64,000 nucleotides of DNA from Streptococcus parauberis NCFD 2020. GTDB taxonomy: Bacteria; Bacillota; Bacilli; Lactobacillales; Streptococcaceae. The position numbers and the translations under genes were made by a program. This document shows, piece after piece, positions 35,466 to 45,382 of this stretch. Every line of letters starts with the position of its first letter. Position 1 is the stretch's first letter. The DNA lies in contig NZ_AEUT02000001.1 of assembly GCF_000187935.1 (NCBI RefSeq), positions 2,078,501-2,142,500 on the forward strand, in the 5' to 3' direction. The notes below the pieces were generated by a model. That model saw nothing but the letters and a program-made list of their open reading frames with translations, was not told the origin of the DNA and searched no databases.

Positions 35466-38105
35466 ATGGAAAAGAAGAATAAATTATTATTAATTGATGG
35501 CTCTTCAGTAGCCTTTCGTGCCTTTTTTGCTTTATATAGTCAAATTGATCGATTTAAAAATCAAAGTGGCCTCCATACTAATGCTATTTATGGTTTCCAC
35601 TTAATGCTGGATCATATGATGAAACGCATACAGCCAACTCATATTTTAGTGGCTTTTGATGCGGGCAAAACAACATTCAGAACAGAAATGTTTGCTGATT
35701 ACAAAGCTGGGCGTGCAAAGACTCCAGATGAATTCAGAGAACAATTCCCTTATATCCGAGAAATGTTAACAGCACTTGGTGTTCCTTTTTATGATTTAGC
35801 AAACTATGAGGCTGATGATATAATTGGAACCTTGGATAAAATGGCTGAGAAAACAGAGGTTCCCTTTGATGTTACCATAGTTAGTGGAGACAAAGACTTA
35901 ATCCAACTGACCGATGCTAACACAGTTGTTGAAATTTCTCGTAAGGGTGTAACTGACTTTGAAGAATTTACGCCAGCTTATCTGATGGAGAAAATGGGTT
36001 TAACACCGGAGCAATTCATTGACCTGAAAGCCTTGATGGGTGATAAATCAGATAATATACCAGGTGTAACCAAAATTGGTGAAAAAACAGGACTGAAACT
36101 ACTTCATGAGTTTGGCAGTCTAGAAGGTATCTATGAAAACATCGATAGCTTCAAAGCTTCTAAAATGAAAGAAAACTTGATTAACGATAAAGAACAAGCC
36201 TTCCTTTCTAAAACTCTAGCAACAATCAATACGGAATCTCCTATCACGATAGGGTTAGAAGATTTAGTTTATCATGGACCCAATGTTCAAGTTTTAATGG
36301 AATTCTATGATGAAATGGACTTTAAACAACTTAAAGCTGGACTTGAAACAGAAGTGCCACAAGAAAAGGCTGAAATTTCTTTTGAAGTTGTCACTAGTGA
36401 AGACCAAATTGTCTTTACTGACCAAGACCTCTTTTACTTTGAAATTCTCAAAGATAATTATCACAGAGAAGATATCCATGCTTTTGCATGGGGCAATAGT
36501 GACTATATCTACGTCTCCAAAGATTCTGCATTATTGACTGGTCCAAGTTTCACAAAACGCCTGGCAGAACCTATTGCAACCTATGATTTTAAGCGTAGTA
36601 AAGTGCTCCTTAGTCACCTAGGAATTGATTTGCCTCAAGCTAATTATGATGCTCGCTTAGCCAATTACCTCTTATCAAACATTGAAGACAATGAGCTAGC
36701 GACTATTGCGCGCCTACACACCAATCTAAATATGGAAGCCGATGAAGTGGTTTACGGAAAAGGTGTTAAACGGGCCTTCCCTGAAGATGAGGCTTTGTTT
36801 GACCATTTAGCTCGGAAGATTCAGGTTTTGGTTGATAGCAAAGCGGTCATCTTAGATAAGTTGGCAGTTAATAAAGAAGAAGACCTTTATTTTGATATTG
36901 AGTTGCCACTGGCCAACGTATTAGCCAAGATGGAAATTGCAGGGATCACGGTTAATAAAACAGCCCTGCAAGAAATGGCTGAGCAAAATAAAGCGGTCAT
37001 TGAAAGCCTAACAGAAGAAATTTACGAGATGGCTGGCGAAGAGTTTAACATAAACTCACCAAAACAATTAGGTTCAATTTTATTTGAAAAAATGCAATTG
37101 CCACTAGAGATGACTAAGAAAACAAAGACTGGTTATTCGACAGCTGTTGATGTTTTGGAACGACTAGCTCCAATTGCACCAATTGTTGCAAAAATTTTAG
37201 ACTACCGTCAAATCAGTAAATTACAATCGACTTATGTCATTGGTTTGCAAGACTACATCATGTCTGACGGGAAAATTCATACCCGTTACATTCAAGATTT
37301 GACCCAGACAGGTCGTCTGTCTAGTTCAGACCCTAACTTGCAAAATATTCCAGTTCGTTTAGAACAAGGCCGTTTAATTAGAAAAGCATTCTTGCCATCC
37401 TCGGAAGATGCGGTCTTGTTAAGTTCAGACTATTCACAAATTGAATTACGTGTGCTTGCCCATATTTCTGGGGATGAACACTTGATTGCTGCTTTTAAAG
37501 AAAATGCTGATATTCATACCTCAACTGCTATGCGTGTTTTTGGTATTGAAAAAGAAGAAGATGTTACGCCAAATGATCGTCGTAATGCCAAAGCAGTTAA
37601 CTTTGGAATTGTCTATGGCATCTCTGATTTTGGCTTGTCAAATAATTTAGGGATTACACGTAAAAAAGCAAAAGACTACATTGAAACTTACTTTGAACGT
37701 TATCCAGGCATTAAAGAATATATGGAAACTGTTGTGCGTGATGCCAGAGACACTGGCTATGTTGAGACGCTCTTTAATCGCCGTCGTGAATTACCGGATA
37801 TCAATTCCCGTAATTTCAACATTCGTTCTTTTGCGGAGCGGACAGCTATTAACTCGCCAATTCAAGGTAGCGCAGCTGATATCCTAAAAATCGCAATGAT
37901 TAATTTGGACAAAGCGCTTAGTGAAGGTCAATTTAAAGCTAAGATGTTACTTCAGGTTCATGATGAAATCGTGTTGGAAGTTCCAAATGACGAATTAGAG
38001 GCTATTAAGGCTTTAGTGAAGAAAACGATGGAAGGTGCTGTTGATTTAGCTGTTCCATTATTGGCTGATGAAAATACTGGTAAAACTTGGTATGAAGCTA
38101 AGTAG
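35466..38105 (+). CDS. polA: DNA polymerase I
   Basis: An 879-residue family A polymerase for Okazaki-fragment processing and repair. The 5' nuclease domain covers about 1-290 (LLLIDGSSVAFRAFFAL, ALMGDKSDNIPGV). A middle 3'-5' exonuclease-like domain seems to lack the usual catalytic acidic residues, as in other low-GC Gram-positives. The polymerase domain has motif A SSDYSQIELRVLAHISGD (about 655), motif B RRNAKAVNFGIVYG and motif C VHDEIVLE (about 831). The ATG is chosen by homology; the promoter lies so close that the mRNA may be leaderless. Confidence 0.96.
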   Translation: MEKKNKLLLIDGSSVAFRAFFALYSQIDRFKNQSGLHTNAIYGFHLMLDHMMKRIQPTHILVAFDAGKTTFRTEMFADYKAGRAKTPDEFREQFPYIREMLTALGVPFYDLANYEADDIIGTLDKMAEKTEVPFDVTIVSGDKDLIQLTDANTVVEISRKGVTDFEEFTPAYLMEKMGLTPEQFIDLKALMGDKSDNIPGVTKIGEKTGLKLLHEFGSLEGIYENIDSFKASKMKENLINDKEQAFLSKTLATINTESPITIGLEDLVYHGPNVQVLMEFYDEMDFKQLKAGLETEVPQEKAEISFEVVTSEDQIVFTDQDLFYFEILKDNYHREDIHAFAWGNSDYIYVSKDSALLTGPSFTKRLAEPIATYDFKRSKVLLSHLGIDLPQANYDARLANYLLSNIEDNELATIARLHTNLNMEADEVVYGKGVKRAFPEDEALFDHLARKIQVLVDSKAVILDKLAVNKEEDLYFDIELPLANVLAKMEIAGITVNKTALQEMAEQNKAVIESLTEEIYEMAGEEFNINSPKQLGSILFEKMQLPLEMTKKTKTGYSTAVDVLERLAPIAPIVAKILDYRQISKLQSTYVIGLQDYIMSDGKIHTRYIQDLTQTGRLSSSDPNLQNIPVRLEQGRLIRKAFLPSSEDAVLLSSDYSQIELRVLAHISGDEHLIAAFKENADIHTSTAMRVFGIEKEEDVTPNDRRNAKAVNFGIVYGISDFGLSNNLGITRKKAKDYIETYFERYPGIKEYMETVVRDARDTGYVETLFNRRRELPDINSRNFNIRSFAERTAINSPIQGSAADILKIAMINLDKALSEGQFKAKMLLQVHDEIVLEVPNDELEAIKALVKKTMEGAVDLAVPLLADENTGKTWYEAK

Positions 38106-38177
38106 ATTAAGGAAATCTTTTTGATTTAATGTTTTTGTGTTATAATAAGAAACAAATGAGATCGAAAAGGCAAGACA

Positions 38178-38630
38178 ATGGAGATTTCAATGACTTATCA
38201 ATTTAAGAACCCAAGTGATGATGTCATCGCTGATTATTTAAGAAAAACACATAAGATTGCTGTGGTTGGTTTATCTAGTAAACCGGAAGCGGCTTCTTAC
38301 AGTGTGGCAAAATTCATGCAAGCTATGGGCTATGAAATCGTTCCTGTTAATCCAGGGATGGTTGGCCAAGAAATTCTTGGTGAAAAAGTTTACGCGACTT
38401 TAGCTGATATTCCTTTCCCAGTTGATATGGTTGATGTTTTCCGTCCAAGTGAAGCTCTTCCACAAGTGGCCAAAGAATTTATTCATACTGATGCTAAGAT
38501 TTTTTGGGCACAGTTAGGCTTAGAAAATAAAGATGCTGAAGCTATTCTTCGTGGTGCAAATCGTCATAATGTTGTCATGAATAAATGCCTTAAAATTGAA
38601 TACCGCTCACTAATGCACCAATTAGATTAA
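38178..38630 (+). CDS. CoA-binding domain protein
   Basis: A 150-residue cytoplasmic protein of the YccU/CoA-binding family with a Rossmann fold (KIAVVGLSSKPEAASYSVAKFMQAMGYEIVPVNPG; later NVVMNKCLKIEYRSL). It binds CoA in relatives; the physiological role is unclear. Two starts are possible: ATG at 38178 (AAAGG 7 nt upstream) and ATG at 38190 (GGAG 6 nt upstream). It lies between polA and perR, probably cotranscribed with perR. Confidence 0.82.
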   Translation: MEISMTYQFKNPSDDVIADYLRKTHKIAVVGLSSKPEAASYSVAKFMQAMGYEIVPVNPGMVGQEILGEKVYATLADIPFPVDMVDVFRPSEALPQVAKEFIHTDAKIFWAQLGLENKDAEAILRGANRHNVVMNKCLKIEYRSLMHQLD

Positions 38631-38670
38631 TTCTTTTAATCGAAAATAATCGATAGAAATGGAGATGCCA

Positions 38671-39141
38671 TTGGACGTTCACTCACATAATCAACAAGCT
38701 TTGGACATGTTCGAAAATGTCTTAGAGCATTTGCGCGAAAAACACATCAGAATTACGGAAACTCGTAAGGCTATTATTTCCTATATGATTGTGTCTACTG
38801 AACATCCCAGTGCAGATAGAATCTATCGTGATCTAAAAGATGACTATCCTAATATGAGTTTAGCAACTGTTTATAATAATTTGAAAGTTTTAGTTGATGA
38901 AGGATTTGTGTCTGAAATTAAAATTTCAAATGATTTAACAACTTATTATGACTTTATGGGGCACCAACACGTAAATGTCGTTTGTGAGGTCTGTGGTAAA
39001 ATTGCTGACTTTATGGATGTGGATGTAATGGATGTCTCTAAAGAGGCCCATGAGCAAACTGGTTACCAAATAACACGTATTCCAATCATTGCCTATGGAA
39101 TTTGTCCAGATTGTCAAAAATCTAAAAAAAGACTATTTTAA
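38671..39141 (+). CDS. perR: Peroxide stress regulator PerR
   Basis: A 156-residue Fur-family repressor. The winged helix covers about 1-85 (ITETRKAIISYM, MSLATVYNNLKVLVDEGFV), and the dimer domain carries two structural zinc CxxC pairs (CEVCGK, CPDCQK) and His/Asp sensing ligands (DFMGHQHVNV). An ATG at 38659 is in frame, but GGAGATG at 38661-38667 lies correctly for TTG at 38671. That start gives an N-terminus (DVHSHNQQALDMFENVLEHL) like that of streptococcal PerR. Confidence 0.92.
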   Translation: MDVHSHNQQALDMFENVLEHLREKHIRITETRKAIISYMIVSTEHPSADRIYRDLKDDYPNMSLATVYNNLKVLVDEGFVSEIKISNDLTTYYDFMGHQHVNVVCEVCGKIADFMDVDVMDVSKEAHEQTGYQITRIPIIAYGICPDCQKSKKRLF

Positions 39142-39172
39142 AAGAGCCTAACAAAATGATAGGCTCTTTTTT
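39140..39172 (+). terminator. Terminator after perR
   Basis: AAAAGAGCCTA pairs with TAGGCTCTTTT around a 9-nt loop, followed by T's. Confidence 0.85.
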
Positions 39173-39229
39173 AGATGACTCTTTATATTCTTGTTCAGTT
39201 TTATCTAGTGTTTTTGATTTATGTTGAAC

Positions 39230-40117
39230 CTAATTTTCTTCTTGAGCATTTGCTGAGTCAGCTTTAGGTTCGATTGGTGGTAAGACATCGACCTTTGGCT
39301 CTTTATATATAGGGTCAGATTTCTCTTCCTTGTCAGTTATTTCTTCAACTGGGACGGCTACTAGTTTATCATCTAGATGACGGTAGAAATTAGCGCATGC
39401 AGTTGTGAAATATGGTGTAACGTAGAAGTATAGAAGACCCAAACTACAGAAAACTAGGATATACCAACCGATGAAACTTAATTGTAAGAGGAAGAATTTC
39501 CATTTGTAACCTTTCATTAGTTCTTTACTTTTATCTATAGCAGATACTGCACCTTGGTAACTTTCTGTGACTGTTTGGTCGTATAAAACGTATTCTGCCA
39601 TAGCGTAAGCCAGCTGGCGATTGATAGAAAGATATAGGCCTCCAAGCGCAATTGGTACCCCAATAAAGAGCAAGGCAATTGCCATAGCAGAAGCTCCCTC
39701 AGTTGTTAAGATAGTGTATCCGATGATTGACATGCTTAACCCAACGATGAAAATAATGATCCAGAGTAATAAGAGTAAGAAGCGCAAAAGGAACAAGCCA
39801 ATCAATTTCCAGACAAGTTGACTAGAAAGTGTAATACTAGCATCTTGAAAGGAAACTTCAGTGCGACGGCCTCTGAGAACTTGTAGCATGGTAAATGCTG
39901 CAGAAGTAATGAAGAATGCCGAAATAATATTGAGAATCAATGGAAAGAGGGAGGCTGCAAAAGTTGGTTCAACCCCTTGTCTTTGAAGTATCCCTTCACG
40001 GACTTGAATGAAAATTAAGGCAAATTGGATTAATATTGGAACAAGGAACAAGGCTGTTTTCCCAGGAAGTCCTTTCAAAGCTTGTTTTGCTTCTTTTTTT
40101 ATTTGTGAAATTGACAT
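39230..40117 (-). CDS. DUF975-family integral membrane protein
   Basis: A 295-residue membrane protein with about six hydrophobic segments (about 18-35, 50-80, 103-145, 150-165, 195-235). The N-terminal SISQIKKEAKQALKGLPGK is typical of DUF975, and the C-terminal tail is acidic and Pro-rich (about 250-295). The function is unknown. AAGGAGAAA precedes the ATG. It is convergent with perR and divergent from tgt. Confidence 0.8.
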   Translation of the reverse strand: MSISQIKKEAKQALKGLPGKTALFLVPILIQFALIFIQVREGILQRQGVEPTFAASLFPLILNIISAFFITSAAFTMLQVLRGRRTEVSFQDASITLSSQLVWKLIGLFLLRFLLLLLWIIIFIVGLSMSIIGYTILTTEGASAMAIALLFIGVPIALGGLYLSINRQLAYAMAEYVLYDQTVTESYQGAVSAIDKSKELMKGYKWKFFLLQLSFIGWYILVFCSLGLLYFYVTPYFTTACANFYRHLDDKLVAVPVEEITDKEEKSDPIYKEPKVDVLPPIEPKADSANAQEEN

Positions 40118-40275
40118 AGTTTCTCCTTTAAATCATTATAACACAGTCTAATCAGATTAGAAATAGACTCTGACTTGTAAAAATTTTGTCAGAACGTATG
40201 ACAAGCTGATGTAAATTTGGTAGAATAATAAGGCTATACGATACAGATATTTGGCCTTTGCCAATTAATTAATAA

Positions 40276-41452
<1,177 letters not shown>

Positions 41453-41454
<2 letters not shown>

Positions 41455-41477
41455 ACAGAGCTAGTCTCTGTTTTTTT
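41453..41477 (+). terminator. Terminator after tgt
   Basis: AAACAGAG pairs with CTCTGTTT around 5 nt, followed by a T-run. Confidence 0.8.
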
Positions 41478-41486
41478 AGTGTCTTT

Positions 41487-41540
41487 TTGTTAACCTGTTT
41501 GAAAAATTGGGTTGACAGAATACCTAAAATTTTTTAAACT
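41487..41540 (+). promoter_or_regulatory. Promoter with BirA-like biotin operator
   Basis: TTGTTAAC (41487-41494) and GTTGACAG (41511-41518) are arranged as an inverted pair 16 bp apart. This fits the firmicute BirA operator, TGTTAAC-N(14-16)-GTTAACA, with one mismatch on the right. The right half overlaps the -35 TTGACA (41512-41517); the -10 TAAACT (41535-41540) is 17 bp on. Biotin-loaded BirA would repress the CHY-bioY transcript. Confidence 0.7.
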
Positions 41541-41556
41541 GACAAAGTAAGGAGAA

Positions 41557-41871
41557 GTGATGATTATTTATGGATTGCAATTAGATGCTGCAGGACGATG
41601 CCAGCATTATCACACCGAGCAAGATATTGTGGCACTAAAATGTCACGGCTGTCAGAAGTATTATGCATGCTACAAATGTCATGATAGCTTAGAGGACCAT
41701 CTTTTCCAAGCTAATCCAAGTTCGGAATGGTTCCCAGTTTTTTGTGGCATCTGTCAAACACCTTTGTCTCAAGAAAGTTATGCTAAGGGGTACTGCCCTT
41801 CTTGCCTTAGTCAATTCAATCCCAAATGTCAACTTCACAAATCGATCTATTTTCAAAAGGAGACTTCATGA
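41557..41871 (+). CDS. CHY zinc-finger protein
   Basis: A 104-residue cytoplasmic protein packed with metal ligands (CQHYHTEQDIVALKCHGC, YYACYKCHD, VFCGICQTPL, YCPSCLSQFNPKC), matching the CHY zinc-finger family. The biochemical role is unknown. AAGGAGAAG precedes the ATG. Its stop overlaps the bioY start (ATGA), and a BirA-like site lies in its promoter, so it is expressed with biotin uptake. Confidence 0.85.
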   Translation: MMIIYGLQLDAAGRCQHYHTEQDIVALKCHGCQKYYACYKCHDSLEDHLFQANPSSEWFPVFCGICQTPLSQESYAKGYCPSCLSQFNPKCQLHKSIYFQKETS

Positions 41872-42416
41872 AAGATACACGCACACTGACTCAAATTGCC
41901 TTGATGACAACCCTGATTATTGTCTTGGGCTTTATCCCGCCTATCCCACTTGGCTTTATCCCTGTCCCAATTGTTCTTCAAAACTTAGGGATTATGATGG
42001 CAGCCCTGCTATTAGGATGGAAAAAAGGAAGTATCTCAATATTCCTTTTCTTAATCATTAGTGTTTTCCTTCCAGCTTTTACAGGAGGGAACACCTTGCT
42101 GCCAGTACTTGCTGGACCAACTGTCGGCTATGTCCTTTCTTGGCTCTTTGTGCCAATCCTATATAGCCTCTTTACAGCAAATCAACCAACAAAAAAACCA
42201 GTTTGGATTTTCTTAGCTATTTTTCTTGCCGGCGTTCTTTGGGTTGACGTTTTGGGGTCAATTGGCCTAGCCTTCAAACTGGGCATGCCACTGAAAACAG
42301 CCTTATTATCTAACTTAGCTTTTGTACCTGGGGACACCATTAAAGCTATTTTGGCCTGTTTAGTAGCCAGTCGCGTCAAGGTAGAATCAACAAGTCCTAA
42401 AAAAAGCTTAGCCTAG
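41868..42416 (+). CDS. bioY: Biotin ECF transporter S component BioY
   Basis: A 182-residue membrane protein with six helices that binds biotin and works with the ECF energising module. It shows the family features GFIPPIPLGFIPVPIVLQNLGIMMAALLLG and PGDTIKAILACLVASRV. The ATG at 41868, with AAGGAGA inside the CHY gene, overlaps the CHY stop by 4 bases. The frame opens at 41826 but that start has no ribosome-binding site. Confidence 0.93.
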   Translation: MKDTRTLTQIALMTTLIIVLGFIPPIPLGFIPVPIVLQNLGIMMAALLLGWKKGSISIFLFLIISVFLPAFTGGNTLLPVLAGPTVGYVLSWLFVPILYSLFTANQPTKKPVWIFLAIFLAGVLWVDVLGSIGLAFKLGMPLKTALLSNLAFVPGDTIKAILACLVASRVKVESTSPKKSLA

Positions 42417-42486
42417 TTGTCTCCTCAAAACCAAAATTTATCAGATTTTGGTATAATATGAGGAAAAGAAGAAGGCAGGTAGACAG

Positions 42487-43266
42487 ATGAAAGTGACAAC
42501 TTTAGGGTCTTGGGGAGGCTATCCCTATCAAGATGGTGGGACAACCTCTTATTTAATTACTGGTGACAATGGTTTTCAACTGCTGATGGATGCTGGGAGC
42601 CGAGCTTTAAATGAATTAGAAAAAGAAATTAGTCCATTGGACTTAGATGCGGTCATCATCAGCCACTATCATCCGGATCATGTTGCTGATTTAGGGGTGC
42701 TCAGACACTACCGTCAATTGTATCCAAAGCATTTGTGGGAACCCAAAGCCTTACCCATTTATGGTCATAATGAAGATCAATTTGAGTTTGCGAAATTAAC
42801 GTTGCCAGAGGTATCTGTTGGGATTGCCTATGATGTTACAGGGACACAATCAATTGGTCCTTTTGATATTGCTTTTATCAAAACGGTTCATCCAGTTGTT
42901 TGTTATGCTTTCCGGATTGTTGAGCGTAAAACTGGCCAAGTTTTTGTTTTCACGGGTGATACAGGTTACTTTGATGAATTAGCTGACTTTGCTCAAGGTG
43001 CGGATCTATTTCTGGCAGATGTTTATCTATATGAAGGAAATGAGAATCATTTCGCTCACCTAACGAGTAAAGAAGCAGGGCAAATTGCTCAGCAAGCTAG
43101 GGTTAAGAAACTTGTTTTAACCCATATGCCCCCTGTGGCACCGCAAGGGATTGACTCCGAAAACCATTTGGCCCTTTTAAAGGCTGAAACAGTGAAATAT
43201 GCTGGGGCTATTCCTGTTGACTTGGCCATGCCACATCTGTCATGGGATTTGGGGTCGTTAAAGTAA
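42487..43266 (+). CDS. Metallo-beta-lactamase-fold hydrolase
   Basis: A 259-residue MBL-fold protein of the RNase Z-like/YhfI group. The metal motif HYHPDHVADLG lies near residue 60, FTGDTGYFDEL and LTHMPP later. It may be a phosphodiesterase or nuclease; the substrate is not evident. A -10-like TATAAT lies near 42452. Its stop overlaps the tadA start (TAATG). Confidence 0.85.
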   Translation: MKVTTLGSWGGYPYQDGGTTSYLITGDNGFQLLMDAGSRALNELEKEISPLDLDAVIISHYHPDHVADLGVLRHYRQLYPKHLWEPKALPIYGHNEDQFEFAKLTLPEVSVGIAYDVTGTQSIGPFDIAFIKTVHPVVCYAFRIVERKTGQVFVFTGDTGYFDELADFAQGADLFLADVYLYEGNENHFAHLTSKEAGQIAQQARVKKLVLTHMPPVAPQGIDSENHLALLKAETVKYAGAIPVDLAMPHLSWDLGSLK

Positions 43267-43775
43267 TGGAGTACAGTCTAGAAGAAAAAGAAAATTTTAT
43301 GCGTGAGGCTCTTCGTGAGGCTGAGAAGTCATTAGCTAAGGAGGAAATTCCAATTGGCTGTGTGATTGTGAAGGATGGGCAAATCATTGGCCGGGGGCAT
43401 AATGCGCGTGAGGAGTTAAATCAAGCCATTATGCATGCCGAAATGATGGCCATTAGTCAAGCAAATGCTCACGAAGGTAATTGGCGCCTGCTTGAGACGA
43501 CCATGTTTGTGACCATTGAACCCTGTGTCATGTGTAGTGGTGCTATTGGTCTGGCGCGAATTCCTAAGGTCATCTATGGTGCTGCAAATCAAAAATTCGG
43601 GGGTGCGCAAAGTCTCTATCAAATTTTGACCGATGAGCGTCTTAATCATCGTGTCGAACTTGAAACAGGTGTCTTAGAAGCTGACTGTGCAGCCATTATG
43701 CAATCTTTCTTTCGGCAAAATCGCTTGCGCAAAAAGGAAGCTAAACGACTAGCCCAAGAGGCTGAAAAGTCCTAA
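43266..43775 (+). CDS. tadA: tRNA-specific adenosine deaminase TadA
   Basis: A 169-residue zinc deaminase that converts A34 of tRNA-Arg(ACG) to inosine. The HAEMMAI motif near residue 57 holds the zinc-binding His and catalytic Glu; PCVMCSGAI near 86 gives two Cys ligands. The ATG overlaps the stop of the MBL gene by one base. It lies just upstream of the SRP RNA gene, a common streptococcal order. Confidence 0.94.
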   Translation: MEYSLEEKENFMREALREAEKSLAKEEIPIGCVIVKDGQIIGRGHNAREELNQAIMHAEMMAISQANAHEGNWRLLETTMFVTIEPCVMCSGAIGLARIPKVIYGAANQKFGGAQSLYQILTDERLNHRVELETGVLEADCAAIMQSFFRQNRLRKKEAKRLAQEAEKS

Positions 43776-43812
43776 CTTGCAATAATACCAATTTATGTTA
43801 CAATATAATTCG

Positions 43813-43890
43813 GAGCAACACTTGTGCGTGAAGTGGGTCAGGGGAGGAATCCAGCAGCCCTAAGCGATTTCAGGTGTGTGCTCTTTTTTT
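43813..43890 (+). ncRNA. ffs: Signal recognition particle RNA, 4.5S type
   Basis: A short SRP RNA of about 75 nt. The conserved domain IV apex is seen as GGGTCAGGGGAGGAA followed by CAGCAGCCCTAAG, and outer arms GAGCAACAC and GTGTGTGCTC pair. A T-run ends it. The promoter is TTGCAA (43777-43782) with TACAAT (43799-43804). The exact 5' end is uncertain by a few bases. Confidence 0.9.
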
Positions 43891-43970
43891 GAAAAAAATA
43901 AGGTAAAAAGCACAAAAAATTCACTACCTATGTTATACTTTAATTGAAATTTTTAATATTTTAGTTTGCG

Positions 43971-44426
43971 TTAGAACTGTTGCCTCAGTCCTAGCGCTTT
44001 TGTTTTGTTGTAAGTTTGATGGGTGGATAAAACACTGTAAATAATGCGAAGTAATTTTTGTGCACATGCAATGACTGCTTTCATCTTACTTCCTCGTTGG
44101 GAAATTCTACTATATAGTGAAGAAAAAGCCTTGTCTTTAGAGTGTGCAGCAATCATTCCTGACATGGTTAAAGCCTGCTTAATATACGGGTTTTCTTGTG
44201 TGATATGTGATGATTTCTTAATTCCTGCGCTTACATAAGAACCAGGACAAAGCCCAGCCCAAGAAGTTAAATGTCCATCTGTTTGAAAAGCCTCTACATT
44301 TGGACCGATTTCAGCTAAAACAGTGGCAGCACAGTGTTCACTAACACCTGGAATTGTTACTAAAAGTTCATATTCTGTTTGAAAATGTAGAGTAATATAT
44401 GGCACTGCATCCAATAAATGAGACAC
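43971..44426 (-). pseudogene. C-terminal fragment of IS110 transposase (Transposase_20 domain)
   Basis: About 151 codons. From FQTEYELLVTIPGVSEHCAATVLAEIG, the Transposase_20 domain continues through LTSWAGLCPGSY and KMKAVIACAQKLLRIIYSVL to the normal end of the family, GLRQQF. The conserved serine (SAGIKKSSHIT) thought to act in catalysis is present. The first roughly 12 residues do not match the family well and may be junction sequence. Confidence 0.75.
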
Positions 44427-44430
44427 AAGA

Positions 44431-44578
44431 AAAACACTCCTGTAGAATTCTAGTAAAATAGAATCAGGAGTGTTTTATTATGGTCAAAAAAGCTTACTCG
44501 TTAGAAACCAAATTAGCCTGTATTGAAATGAAGAAATCAGGTAAGCCCGAAAAAGTTATTATGGATAGACTTGGAATG
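44431..44578 (+). pseudogene. IS3-family left-end fragment with truncated orfA
   Basis: An ATG at 44480 opens MVKKAYSLETKLACIEMKKS and PEKVIMDRLGM, the start of an IS3-family OrfA helix-turn-helix (IS150/IS861-like). It then runs into IS110 sequence and stops at 44612. Before it, AAAACACTCCTG (44431-44442) and CAGGAGTGTTTT (44465-44476) form a 12-bp inverted repeat. Only the first roughly 100 bp of orfA remain. Confidence 0.6.
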
Positions 44579-44943
44579 TATGAGGGGGCAATCAGACCAC
44601 ATCTGCCTAGTTGAGCAATCCACTCAGCATCTTTCATGTCGGTCTTACGACCAGGCACATTCTTGATATGTTGAGGATTGGCAAGTACAAGAGTTAGCAT
44701 ATTAGAATCCGAAAAGATATTGAAAAGTGGTAGCCAGTATTGACCGGTGCTCTCAAAGAATACGTGCGACACATGGTTTTCTTCCAGCCAAGCCATAGCT
44801 TTCCGAAGAGAAAGGGTCGTTGTACCAAACTTCTTTTGGACTTTCTTAGGTTTGTTAGTATCTAGTGGACCATCAAGGATACAACAAACAATTGATTTCT
44901 GATGGACAACAATGCCACAACAGGTTTCAATCATGACTTCCAT
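44576..44943 (-). pseudogene. N-terminal fragment of IS110 transposase (DEDD domain)
   Basis: About 120 codons of the RuvC-like DEDD domain: GIVVHQKSIVCCILDG, FESTGQYWLPL and KTDMKDAEWIAQL. The first catalytic Asp, normally in GIDVH, is Val here, so this copy would be inactive even if complete. The frame runs on into the IS3 fragment to 44494. Confidence 0.75.
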
Positions 44944-45382
44944 AGTAAAAACCTCCTGTTATCTATTGAACAATAGGAACAAGAGGATTCTAGTGATTTT
45001 ATTTTCACGCTCAAGGCGTAGTCGAGTTGTCTCAGGGATCTTGTTCATCCAGTTTTTTGTACGAGCTAGGCAAATCTCCATTAAAGACCTCGGATTTGTA
45101 CTGTTCACCTTAATTATAAGCTAAACGGTTTTTTCTGTCATAAGTTAGCAGGTGGAACCTGCTTAGAGTTTTTTGTTTGAATAAATAAGCCGCAAAAATT
45201 AGACAAAGAATCTAACTTTTTTGAGTTTTCTACTATATTAATAGTAGATATTCTTTGTGAAAATTTTGTTCTCAAATAAGAAAATAATATTATATTAAAA
45301 ATTTAAAATTTAGAGCTGATTATTAAAAATTGTGATATAATTAAAATGAGTAAACTAGATTTAAATGGGGGAGAGTGTACAT
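44944..45382. other. Gene-free stretch: IS110 noncoding end and operon promoter region
   Basis: 44944-45123 is likely the noncoding flank upstream of the IS110 transposase. In this family it encodes the bridge RNA; no structure was modelled. 45125-45330 is very AT-rich with no ORF. An extended -10, TGA-TATAAT (45333-45341), lies about 40 nt before the thioredoxin-like gene and probably drives the three-gene surface operon. Confidence 0.45.

Larger units (their letters stand above)
43971..44943 (-). mobile_element. Degraded IS110-family element with an IS3 fragment inside
   Basis: The N- and C-terminal parts of one IS110 transposase lie in order on the reverse strand but are separated by foreign sequence at about 44430-44578. 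The middle, around 100 codons, is missing. The element may reach to about 45100, as IS110 elements carry a noncoding end upstream of the transposase. The ends were not located. The element is not able to move. Confidence 0.7.

Noticed and set aside
44912..45124. A 70-residue forward frame in the IS110 flank
   Set aside because: No ribosome-binding site or recognisable domain; it lies across the IS110 noncoding end.
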